Shown here in pieces: positions 43,301 to 50,126 of a DNA stretch of 64,000 bases. Source of the DNA: JABDIY01 sp963803845 (GTDB lineage: Bacteria; Actinomycetota; Acidimicrobiia; Acidimicrobiales; SZUA-35); assembly GCA_963803845.1 (NCBI GenBank), contig CAWDNZ010000005.1, forward strand, positions 310,001 through 374,000. Direction: 5' to 3'. Positions within the stretch are counted from its first letter, which is position 1. Each line of letters opens with the position of its first letter. The notes below the pieces were generated by a model that saw only the letters and a program-made list of their open reading frames with translations, was not told the origin of the DNA and made no database searches. Made by a program: the position numbers and the translations under genes.

Positions 43301-43685
43301 TTATTCACACACTCCGGCTCACGCCGGCGCACAGCAGCCCGGGATGACCGGCCAGGTGAAAGAAGAGATCCTGACGCGGTTCGGTGAACTCGGGATTCGG
43401 GTGCGCAACGGGTGCGTGTCGCTCGCACCTGGCTTGCTGGACTCGGCAGAGATCATTTCGGCAGAGGGTGAAACGGATCGCTCGAGTTCGGCATCGTTTA
43501 CCTATTGCTCGACGCCGATGACGCTCACTCGGGGCGAAGCCGACTCCGTCGCGGTGGTCAGTCACGATGGCTCTCAGCAACAGCGAAGCGGTGTGGAGCT
43601 CACGGCCGACGAGTCGAAAAAAGTGTTCGCCAGAAGCGGAGAGATCGTCCGAGTCGAATGGCAATTGGGCCCAAGCTGGCGATAG
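40314..43685 (+). CDS. Large glycoside phosphorylase-like (alpha/alpha)6 protein, probable beta-1,3-oligoglucan phosphorylase (GH149/GH161-like)
   Basis: An 1123-residue cytoplasmic protein with no signal peptide. An N-terminal beta-sandwich-like half (about 1-300) is followed by an (alpha/alpha)6-barrel-like half. The segment RPEWNDANNALAGGGLSMVT (D643 as candidate general acid) matches the WNDxNN motif seen in GH94-clan phosphorylases. Length and this motif fit GH149 and GH161, which split beta-1,3-oligoglucans with phosphate to glucose 1-phosphate. The surrounding laminarinase, importer and repressor support that role. Family assignment is from memory of motifs, not a search. The GTG start overlaps the preceding stop; GTG 40347 is an alternative. 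Confidence 0.7.
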   Translation: MKREGVSTQSTVTGALTTIDGINYYRIDGVERMQPFLMTVVSDSDLWMFVSSTGALTAGRVDADHVLFPYETDDKLHQRAGVSGPVTVISRTVDGRRELWRPFASDITADCTRSIAKSVLGDRVVFEEHNCAWDLRFRSTWAPSSRFGWVRSVEISNGSERIVDLEVLDGFLDVMPAGVDARTEQTRSNLVDSYKRSETGPWGSLAVYTVESLITDQAEPAESLTATTVWSAGFAGAHVDLNSRHVTAMIEGAVSEPQQLVTGRPGAYLLRGPVTVSPSGSSSWLYVADTDLEHAEVLAHSRFVSDSHAVNNVMEDIGTGSERLRTLLAGADGFQATADGIADAHHLSNVLFNSMRGGVFPYGNQVPRSDLVDFVHIRNRDVSQRWHTWLDSLDSWTPAADLLDAAQASGDADLIRLVLEYLPLTFSRRHGDPSRPWNRFSIKVQNDDGNELLSYEGNWRDIFQNWEALLRSFPVYHVHVVAKFVNASTIDGHNPYRISRQGIDWEVPDPDDPWSHIGYWGDHQIIYLLRLLETWESHEPGAIGKWLDRPVFVYADVPYVIADHDAMVDDPKNTISFDEPRADAIAQRELKLGSDGRLLVDEYGALMQIGLLEKLLIPALAKLTSFVPEGGIWLNTQRPEWNDANNALAGGGLSMVTLYHLRRYLDFLNSQLAGWGPHTVALTTSVAEWFQDLLEVFERVPPATQPIDDRSRRSIVDALGMAGTEHRRRTGSGTDPSKVGVSVADLRRLLELAITFLERSIQVGRRNDGMYHSYNRLSFPNDETVQVHHLGTMLEGQVAVLSSGALKPAEALALTRTLFESDLYRQDQGTFILYPVVELPSFLDRNIMSAETASTLLQLVGRDDDPLRSVLAADADGQLRFRPEIINAGVLATQMEQTSLSLAERDAVVESYEQVFHHSSFTGRSGSMYGYEGIGSVYWHMVAKLLLAVQEIYFSARDHGAEEDVVRGLAEVYRRIRSGLGFQKGPAEFGAFPTDCYSHTPAHAGAQQPGMTGQVKEEILTRFGELGIRVRNGCVSLAPGLLDSAEIISAEGETDRSSSASFTYCSTPMTLTRGEADSVAVVSHDGSQQQRSGVELTADESKKVFARSGEIVRVEWQLGPSWR

Positions 43686-43778
43686 TCGTGATGGCCAGTT
43701 CCTAGCTATCCTTTCCCTCGCACTAGGGAGCACGGACGGCCCTACCGTTTGTTGCTCGGGTAACCGGGAAGACAACGG

Positions 43779-44207
43779 ATGGCACAGGTCAAGACCACAA
43801 CGATTCATCACCTTGTTGGCAAACGTTTCCTCGGCGTGACTCCCGACGGCATGCAGTTGATGATCGATGGTGAGGACCACGCCAAGACGGGTATGAACCC
43901 GATGGAGGTTCTGCTAAATGCGCTCGGCGCATGTGCCGCCTTCGACGTGGTAGAGATGATCCGCAAGCGCCGCCTGGATCTCCTGAGCTACCGGCTCGAG
44001 CTGGAGGGGGATCGGGCCGATGGTACGCCGGCCTATTACACCGACATCCGAGTTCGCCATGTGATCGAGGCACCGGGGCTTGCACAGAAAATGGCAGAGC
44101 GGTTCGTTGACCTGGCCACGAACAAATATTGCTCGGTGGCGGCGAGCTTGAATGCCACCATCACCTTCGAGGTGGTCTTGCTAGGCGAGGAAGCGGTTGA
44201 GGCCTAG
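43779..44207 (+). CDS. OsmC-family protein
   Basis: A 142-residue OsmC/Ohr-fold protein. The first catalytic cysteine lies in LLNALGACAAFDVVEM and the second in NKYCSVAASL. Such proteins reduce organic hydroperoxides through a cysteine pair as cytoplasmic dimers. The subgroup resembles YhfA-like OsmC proteins rather than Ohr. It starts at ATG 43779 after GGGAAG and is the first gene after the glucan locus, with a 93-base gap. Confidence 0.88.
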   Translation: MAQVKTTTIHHLVGKRFLGVTPDGMQLMIDGEDHAKTGMNPMEVLLNALGACAAFDVVEMIRKRRLDLLSYRLELEGDRADGTPAYYTDIRVRHVIEAPGLAQKMAERFVDLATNKYCSVAASLNATITFEVVLLGEEAVEA

Positions 44208-44260
44208 CCGACCGCTGCGATTCCATAGCGCTCACACCATCTGGTGACTACTGTTCGTTT

Positions 44261-44644
44261 ATGGACCATGATCCGTTAACCGCACCGATAGCCGGACTTG
44301 AAACCCAGCACTTTGTGGGCGCTAGAATAGATTGTCTCGCCGTTGGCGACGCTCGAGTCAAACGGATGGTCCTCCCCGTTGGAAGCCGATGGTCGAAAGG
44401 CGTCAAACCGATAGTCGGAACCGAGTTCTGCGAGCATGCTCACGTGGGATTCCTCGCCAGGGGTCGCTTCGTTGGAGAGTATGCCGACGGGGAGACCTTT
44501 GACTATCAAGCGCCGGCAATCATCGCCGTGGATGCTGGCCACGATTCCTGGGTAGAAGGTGATGAGGAAGTGGTTCTCATCCAGTTCGACTTCGAAACCG
44601 AGACGTTGGAGCGCCTAGGACTGACGCCGAGAACGCGTAACTAG
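44261..44644 (+). CDS. Cupin-like small protein
   Basis: A 127-residue protein that looks like a single cupin barrel: KPIVGTEFCEHAHVGFLARG corresponds to motif 1 and ADGETFDYQAPAIIAVDAGHDSWVEGDEEVVLIQFD to the second half with its GHDSW histidine. The metal site has His-x-His and a late His, so metal binding is plausible. It has no partner enzyme domain. Codon use and position suggest co-transcription with the OsmC gene, 53 bases upstream. Function unknown. Confidence 0.75.
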   Translation: MDHDPLTAPIAGLETQHFVGARIDCLAVGDARVKRMVLPVGSRWSKGVKPIVGTEFCEHAHVGFLARGRFVGEYADGETFDYQAPAIIAVDAGHDSWVEGDEEVVLIQFDFETETLERLGLTPRTRN

Positions 44645-44728
44645 ATCTCGGGCGGTGTCGGTTTTGCCGCCGGCGCCCCCCGAGCCTGCTGCAACAGCAA
44701 CCTGACGGCTTCGCCGTAGTGTGGGCGC

Positions 44729-46195
44729 ATGCAGAAAGTTGATATCCCTCAAGGCGCTCACCTCATCGGCGGGGAGTGGATTTCCACTGGGAACTCCATG
44801 ACCGCAAGCATCAATCCGGCCCGTCCCTCTGAGCCGGTGGGCGAACATCCGGTCGGCGATGCTTCTACCGCAGCGGATGCGGTTTCGGCCGCTTGCGACG
44901 CTCAGAAATCATGGCGAGCGCTGGGATACAAGCGGCGGGCCGAGATTCTCGAACGGGCTGCCGTTCTGTTTGAAGAACGGGCTGATGAGTTGGCGATGAT
45001 CGGCACTCTCGAAGAGGGAAAGACGCTCTCCGAGATGAGAGGTGAGGCCATGCTGTCGGCAGAGACATGCCGCTACCAGGCCGCCATCATCAAGATGCCG
45101 ACCGAACGGATCTACCCGTCTGCAAAGCCCGGCGAGACCATCCGAACTCTGCGAGCGCCGCTCGGCGTGGTCGGCGTGGTCACACCGTGGAACTTTCCTA
45201 TTCTGATTCCGGTCTGGAAGATCGCACCGGCGCTGGCGGCCGGCAACGCTGTTGTGTGGAAAACCGCCAGCAACACACCGTTGGTTTCGGTAGCAGTGGC
45301 CCGCGTGTTCCACGACGCCGGTCTTCCACCCGGTGCCCTCAACTTGATACTCGGCCCGGGCTCGATGGGTGGTGCCATGGTGGCGGATCCCCGCGTGGAT
45401 GGCGTGACCTTCACCGGCTCGGTACCGGTGGGCTTTGGCATTCGAGACTCGGTCTCTGCTCGTAACGGTCGCGTGCAGCTCGAACTGGGCGGCCACAACC
45501 CTGCAATCGTTTTCGATGATGCCGATCTCGACGTTGCCGTGCCGATGATCGTTGCCGGCGCCATGGGCTCTACCGGGCAGAAGTGCACGGCGACTCGACG
45601 CATCATCGCCGTTGGATCGGTCTATGACGAGCTGGTGGAGCGGTTGTCCAGCGCGGTGAACGCTCTCAACATTGGCGATGGTCTCGATCCGAACGTTCAA
45701 ATAGGACCGATCGTGGCTCCGGGCGCTCGGATCGAAGTGGCCGAGGCTCTCGCAAAGGCCGTCGCTCAGGGGGCCGAAGTCGCGGCCACTGCATCCATCC
45801 CAGAAACGAGCGAGTGCTTCTTTGCCCCCACCCTCCTCACCGGTTCCACCCAACTCGACATCTGGACCGAGGAGGTCTTCGGTCCGATCAGCACTGTTGT
45901 CCAAGTCGAGACCGACGACGAAGCCTTTGCCTTGGCAAACAACACCGACTTCGGTCTGTCCGCGTCGGTATTCACCACGGATATGTGGCGAGTTGATCGC
46001 GCGGTAAACACGCTCGAGGCCGGGATCATCAAAATCAACGCTCCCACCACCGGTTCAGAACTCCACGTGCCTTTCGGCGGCGAGAAGCAGTCGTCCGGAC
46101 ATGCCCCTCGCGAGCAGGGCGACACCGCCCACGACTTCTTCACAAGAACCCGCTCGGTTTACATCAACCCCGGAACGCCGAATCCCTACGCGTAG
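44729..46195 (+). CDS. NAD(P)+-dependent aldehyde dehydrogenase
   Basis: A 488-residue aldehyde dehydrogenase of normal length. The active-site residues are N155 (TPWNFP), K178, E252 (LELGGHNP) and C286 (GQKCTATRR). The overall pattern is close to alpha-ketoglutarate semialdehyde and related dehydrogenases of sugar-acid catabolism, yet the true aldehyde cannot be deduced. It is soluble. A PhyH-type dioxygenase gene follows 21 bases later, so the two may act on one substrate. Confidence 0.9.
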   Translation: MQKVDIPQGAHLIGGEWISTGNSMTASINPARPSEPVGEHPVGDASTAADAVSAACDAQKSWRALGYKRRAEILERAAVLFEERADELAMIGTLEEGKTLSEMRGEAMLSAETCRYQAAIIKMPTERIYPSAKPGETIRTLRAPLGVVGVVTPWNFPILIPVWKIAPALAAGNAVVWKTASNTPLVSVAVARVFHDAGLPPGALNLILGPGSMGGAMVADPRVDGVTFTGSVPVGFGIRDSVSARNGRVQLELGGHNPAIVFDDADLDVAVPMIVAGAMGSTGQKCTATRRIIAVGSVYDELVERLSSAVNALNIGDGLDPNVQIGPIVAPGARIEVAEALAKAVAQGAEVAATASIPETSECFFAPTLLTGSTQLDIWTEEVFGPISTVVQVETDDEAFALANNTDFGLSASVFTTDMWRVDRAVNTLEAGIIKINAPTTGSELHVPFGGEKQSSGHAPREQGDTAHDFFTRTRSVYINPGTPNPYA

Positions 46196-46216
46196 ATCAC
46201 TGAGGCCTACGCCGCT

Positions 46217-47104
46217 ATGGCACTCGACCATTTCCCGCCAACCGCTACGCATCAGATGGTCTTCCACCACATCGCCCGTCACGGCTATGCAATCGTCGAT
46301 CGGCTAGTTGGTTCGGAAGTCTTGGATCGATTGGCCAGCGAAGTCGCGCCGTTCGTTCATGAATCCCAGCTGGGCCAAGATCACTACGACGGTGCCCTCA
46401 CCAGAAGGACGGGGGCGCTCATCGCCCGTTCGCCGGCGGCGAGAGAGTTGGTGATGCACCCACTGGTGGTGGCCACAGTTGGCGATTTCCTCGGTCATGC
46501 CAGTGCGGTCCAACTACTTCTTACGCAGGTCATCACCATCGAACCGGGCGAGACACAGCAGAAGTTACATCGAGATCAGATGATGTTCGATCTGTACCCG
46601 TTTCCGCCTGACTACCACGTGCAGTGCAACACCATGTGGGCGCTCACCGACTTCACAACTGAGAACGGTGCCACCCACATCTGTCCGGGCTCTTCGAGGG
46701 TGACCGATAGCGCGGCCGCGGAGATCATGTCGATCCAGGCCGAGATGGAGCGAGGCAGCGTATTGTTCTACGAGGGCAAGGTCTTGCACGGCGGCGGTGC
46801 GAATACCAGTTCCCAACCGAGACAGGGCGTGAACATCACCTACGGCGTGGGGTGGGTCCGGCAAGAAGAGAATCAGTTCTTGGCTTGTCCGGCGGAAATT
46901 GCGCAAACTCTCGATGACGACCTCTTGAGAATGATGGGCTATCAACAGGGGGCATTCTCGCTTGGGTACGTCGGTGATCAGCTTGATCCGCTTGCGGTGC
47001 TTCGGGGTTCCAACACAAAGGCCGGCCGGATCGGTGCGTTCGCGCCGACCAACGATGCGTTAAGCGCCTTCGCCGATGAGGCGGCCGCCCATCCCGGGAA
47101 GTGA
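46217..47104 (+). CDS. Phytanoyl-CoA dioxygenase (PhyH) family protein
   Basis: A 295-residue Fe(II)/2-oxoglutarate oxygenase. The metal triad is H118-x-D120 (KLHRDQ) and H191 (VLHGGG). The arginine of SSQPRQGVNITYGVGW is well placed to hold 2-oxoglutarate. The family hydroxylates fatty acids, small metabolites and secondary products. Neighbouring aldehyde dehydrogenase suggests a degradative oxidation, but no substrate can be named. The stop is followed after 35 bases by a convergent gene. Confidence 0.9.
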   Translation: MALDHFPPTATHQMVFHHIARHGYAIVDRLVGSEVLDRLASEVAPFVHESQLGQDHYDGALTRRTGALIARSPAARELVMHPLVVATVGDFLGHASAVQLLLTQVITIEPGETQQKLHRDQMMFDLYPFPPDYHVQCNTMWALTDFTTENGATHICPGSSRVTDSAAAEIMSIQAEMERGSVLFYEGKVLHGGGANTSSQPRQGVNITYGVGWVRQEENQFLACPAEIAQTLDDDLLRMMGYQQGAFSLGYVGDQLDPLAVLRGSNTKAGRIGAFAPTNDALSAFADEAAAHPGK

Positions 47105-47139
47105 GGCCGCCGATCAGCGCAGGCCAGCGGCTCTGTGCA

Positions 47140-47712
47140 CTATCGCATCGGTGTTGGTTCGCTCTTGCGGATTCGTCTGGCAAAACGCATCTGCAGGAGG
47201 AGAAGAACTCCAACGATCGAGGGAGCGGCGAGAGAAACCGGGAGGATGCCTCCCGGGTTGAGCGTCCGCTGATCGCTGACTCTCACTTCGACCACGTTTG
47301 AGGCGGCGATGGCGTCTACGCCGGGTGACAATGCCACGGCGTAGGTGGCAAAGCTTCCAGGGGAAATCGGTTGAAGGTTCCAGCTGACCGTTATGGATTC
47401 TCCAGCCCCGATCGGGCCGATCGTCTGGCTGAGCGTAGGCGTCCAGTCCTCCGGGTCCACGGACGTGGACTGCTCGGGGTCGATGATGTCGAGATGAACG
47501 ACGAGCGGAGCCGTTGCACTGGTCCCGTTGTTCGTGACCGTGACGGTGAGGTCGAAGTTCTCACCGAGAACCACGTCGACGTCCGACGGATCGATGGCGA
47601 TCGACACATCGTCCAGCAGCTGAGTTGCTCCGGCGGCCGCCGGTACGAGGGTCGCGAGCGACAGACTTGCAACACAGCACAGGGCAAGGCCGGCGAACAG
47701 ATGGCGCTTCAT
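47140..47712 (-). CDS. Secreted CARDB/NEW3-type protein with C-terminal membrane anchor
   Basis: A 190-residue exported protein. The signal peptide ends around VPAAAGA. The mature part is an Ig-like CARDB/alpha-galactosidase-NEW3 domain (about 30-150) with FDLTVTVTNNGTSATAPLVVHLD. A C-terminal span (ILPVSLAAPSIVGVLLLLQ) and basic tail anchor it. Such domains often accompany ABC-2 exporters. Its start overlaps the permease stop as ATGA; a longer frame upstream to 48144 is not a gene. It is the last gene of the three-gene operon from 49546. Confidence 0.85.
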   Translation of the reverse strand: MKRHLFAGLALCCVASLSLATLVPAAAGATQLLDDVSIAIDPSDVDVVLGENFDLTVTVTNNGTSATAPLVVHLDIIDPEQSTSVDPEDWTPTLSQTIGPIGAGESITVSWNLQPISPGSFATYAVALSPGVDAIAASNVVEVRVSDQRTLNPGGILPVSLAAPSIVGVLLLLQMRFARRIRKSEPTPMR

Positions 47713-48512
47713 CGTGATCCTCCGAGTTCCAAACGGCTGGACAACGCAATTGCGAGTGCGGTCAGGCCAACCGCAGCGGTGATGGGAGAGATGAGGTAGG
47801 CCCACTGATCGGCCCAAGCCTCCTGCCTCACCAGAACGTTGGTGGCGAGCTGCAGGCCGGCGCTGACGGGGTTGGCTTGAATAAGCAAAGGTCCGAGGGC
47901 GCCGTTGGCCTTTACCGCAGGTAGCTGACTGGGAGCGGCCAACAGGAGAAGAAGGGCGATCGAGGCGGCGAGACTCACTCGATTGGACATCGCTACGGAA
48001 CTCACGGCTAAACCGAGGGCGGTCAGGGCAGCTGCCACCAGCGTGCCGGCCACGATGAGAACTGCGACGGCGTCGAACGCCACACCGGGTCCATCGGCCA
48101 TGACGGCAACAAAGGGGAGTGCTACCACCAATGCTGCCAGCCACATCGTGGATGCGGCCAGCAGTTTGCCCACCACGATATGCAGACGGCTCACTGGCGT
48201 CACGAGGAGGGCCTCCAGCGTGCCTCGTTCCCGTTCGCCCGAGATCGCGTCAGCGCTAACGACGAGAGCAGAAAGTGTTCCGAGGCCGATGGCGGTTTGC
48301 ACAATCACGCCCACCGATTCGCGGGCGTCGAGAAGGTTGATGCCAGCGTCGGCCGATGCAAGGTAGGCGAGTATCGCGAGCAGGAGTGTGAAGCCGAACA
48401 GCACGGAAAGGCCCTTCGAGCTGAGCCACAGATCCACCAATTCCTGCTTGGTGATAACGGTCAAATTCGATCGTCTGCCAGACTGGGGGAGAGGTCGGGT
48501 TACGGTGGTCAT
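47709..48512 (-). CDS. ABC-2 type transporter permease (NosY/YhaP-like)
   Basis: A 267-residue permease with six predicted spans. The first starts at GLSVLFGFTLLLAILAYLAS and the ABC-2 signature GERERGTLEALLVTPVSR is present. It carries out export with the ATPase encoded immediately upstream; the two genes overlap by four bases. NosY-like exporters move small molecules or help assemble surface factors. The substrate is unknown. The third gene of the operon is a surface-anchored CARDB protein. Confidence 0.9.
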   Translation of the reverse strand: MTTVTRPLPQSGRRSNLTVITKQELVDLWLSSKGLSVLFGFTLLLAILAYLASADAGINLLDARESVGVIVQTAIGLGTLSALVVSADAISGERERGTLEALLVTPVSRLHIVVGKLLAASTMWLAALVVALPFVAVMADGPGVAFDAVAVLIVAGTLVAAALTALGLAVSSVAMSNRVSLAASIALLLLLAAPSQLPAVKANGALGPLLIQANPVSAGLQLATNVLVRQEAWADQWAYLISPITAAVGLTALAIALSSRLELGGSR

Positions 48513-49546
48513 GACAACTGGTTCCTTATTCGTGGCGGTGCCGTTGCGTCAGTGAGCCCGAGGAAAGCGTCGCTGAGTCGGGCTCCCCGAAGGTCGAGCG
48601 CCAACACATCAACTCCCGCATCGAGCAAGGACCGAAGCAATTCCGAACGGGCTCCCTTCCCTGCGGTCAGTGGGATGTCCAGCTCGCCCGGTCGGGTGTT
48701 GTCGAAACGGATTGTGGCATCGGGGAACGATGTCCGCAGAGCGGTGTCGGCTCTACCGATGTCTTCGGGGGCGATCCGGATCCTGGCGGTCCCGGCCGCG
48801 CCCGAGGCGGCGACCACCTCCTCCACCGTTCCCTCGGCCACAATCCGGCTCCGGTCCATGATGGCGATTCGGTCACAGACCCGTTCGACTTCGTCGAGCA
48901 GGTGGCTGCACAAGATGACGCTGGTTCCGCTTTCGAGGGCCGTTTTGGTGAGGTGGGCCATGATGTCTTCTTTGCCGGCGGGATCGAGGCCGAGAGTTGG
49001 TTCGTCCAGGAAGAGCACGGCGGGATCGTTGATGAGCGCTCGAGCCAGGCCGAGGCGTTGCCGCATACCTCGCGAGAATGTGGAAATCCGACTGTGATTG
49101 TTCCCGAGGCCTAGTTGGTGAAGGAGACGCTCGGCTCGCTCGTCAGCAGTATGGCGGGAGAGGCCGAACAGCTGGCCATAGAACCGGAGGTAGGACCGTC
49201 CCGTTTGGGCGGAGGGATAGCCGTTCGATTCAGGGAGCACGCCTATGGAGGCTCGAACGGCGGCCGGATCGGTCAAGGGGTGACCGGCGATCGTGGCCGA
49301 TCCCGAGGCGACGGGGATGATGGTGGTCAACGCTCGAATGATCGACGTCTTGCCAGCTCCGTTCGGTCCGAGCAGACCGTAGATCTCTCCCGCTCCGACG
49401 CGAATCGAGATATCTTGGGCGGCGGTGAAGGTGCCGTAGTTGACCGTTAACGCCGTTGTTTCGAGAATGGGAACACTCGCAGGAGAAGCCACGGGCGTCA
49501 CTTGGTCTCGTGTCACCGTGTTAGTCATACCTGAAGTACGACACAT
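48509..49546 (-). CDS. ABC-2 type transporter ATPase
   Basis: A 345-residue ATPase. Walker A is GPNGAGKTS, the signature is FSRGMRQRLGLARAL and Walker B is VLFLDEPTLGLD. A C-terminal regulatory extension of about 100 residues follows (TARIRIAPEDIG onward). It powers the permease encoded downstream. ATG 49546 has GGGAG 9 bases upstream; ATG 49528, which gives MTNTV, is an alternative. A gap of 211 bases with a strong hairpin separates it from the gene upstream. Confidence 0.9.
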   Translation of the reverse strand: MCRTSGMTNTVTRDQVTPVASPASVPILETTALTVNYGTFTAAQDISIRVGAGEIYGLLGPNGAGKTSIIRALTTIIPVASGSATIAGHPLTDPAAVRASIGVLPESNGYPSAQTGRSYLRFYGQLFGLSRHTADERAERLLHQLGLGNNHSRISTFSRGMRQRLGLARALINDPAVLFLDEPTLGLDPAGKEDIMAHLTKTALESGTSVILCSHLLDEVERVCDRIAIMDRSRIVAEGTVEEVVAASGAAGTARIRIAPEDIGRADTALRTSFPDATIRFDNTRPGELDIPLTAGKGARSELLRSLLDAGVDVLALDLRGARLSDAFLGLTDATAPPRIRNQLS

Positions 49547-49641
49547 CCACCCTGACTCCCACCTGACTGGTCAGCTCAGGGTCAGCGACAGATGGCACAA
49601 TCTCCTACAACTGATAGCAACCGAGAAGATTCCGCCGCCAG

Positions 49642-49675
49642 CATGCCGGCTCGCCCCCTGCAGCGAGCCGGCATG
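49642..49675. terminator. Perfect 13-bp hairpin between 49546 and 49758
   Basis: CATGCCGGCTCGC pairs with GCGAGCCGGCATG across an 8-base loop. No T-run follows on either strand. It most likely marks the end of the message from the small membrane-protein gene (49758, minus strand). Confidence 0.6.
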
Positions 49676-49757
49676 TTGGTCCCATCGGGAACGATGTGGT
49701 TCGCGAGACGGGCGAAATCGGTGACGCCAAGCGAACATTTTGTGACGGGGCTGCAGA

Positions 49758-50045
49758 TCAGCCGACAGTCGCCTTCACTCTGATCGAAGGGGCGTCGGCC
49801 TTGTGACGGCGACGGTGCACCATTGCGGCGATACCGATGCCACCAGCGAGAATGACATAGTTGAGGAAGAAGTACAGCAGAGTGTTTGTCAGCGGATCGC
49901 CCGCTTGCTCGCCCATCAGCACCACGTGAGTTTGGAACGGCAAGATGAGGAACCAAATTGCGGAGAGCGCCAAGTAGACGTGGTGTCGGTTGGCGACAAA
50001 CCAGCCGAACATTGGGGCCAGAATGACCATTGCGACGAGGTTCAT
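49758..50045 (-). CDS. Small membrane protein, unknown function
   Basis: A 95-residue protein with three predicted spans: MNLVAMVILAPMFGWFVA, HVYLALSAIWFLILPF and LLYFFLNYVILAGGIGIAA, ending in the basic tail HRRRHKADAPSIRVK. I do not recognise the family. ATG 50045 follows GAAGGGAAC; a longer frame from 50102 is less likely. It is divergent from the sensor kinase gene across an 81-base gap, so it may be controlled by that two-component system. Confidence 0.7.
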   Translation of the reverse strand: MNLVAMVILAPMFGWFVANRHHVYLALSAIWFLILPFQTHVVLMGEQAGDPLTNTLLYFFLNYVILAGGIGIAAMVHRRRHKADAPSIRVKATVG

Positions 50046-50126
50046 GAGAGTTCCCTTCGGGGTTGAGATTGGATCTTGTGAGTAGGCCATAACTCTGGTC
50101 ATTTCGTCACGGGGTGGGCATCACTG

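Noticed and set aside
47713..48144. N-terminal extension of the CARDB protein
   Set aside because: Arg/Ser-rich antisense-like residues within the permease gene; the signal peptide starts at 47712.
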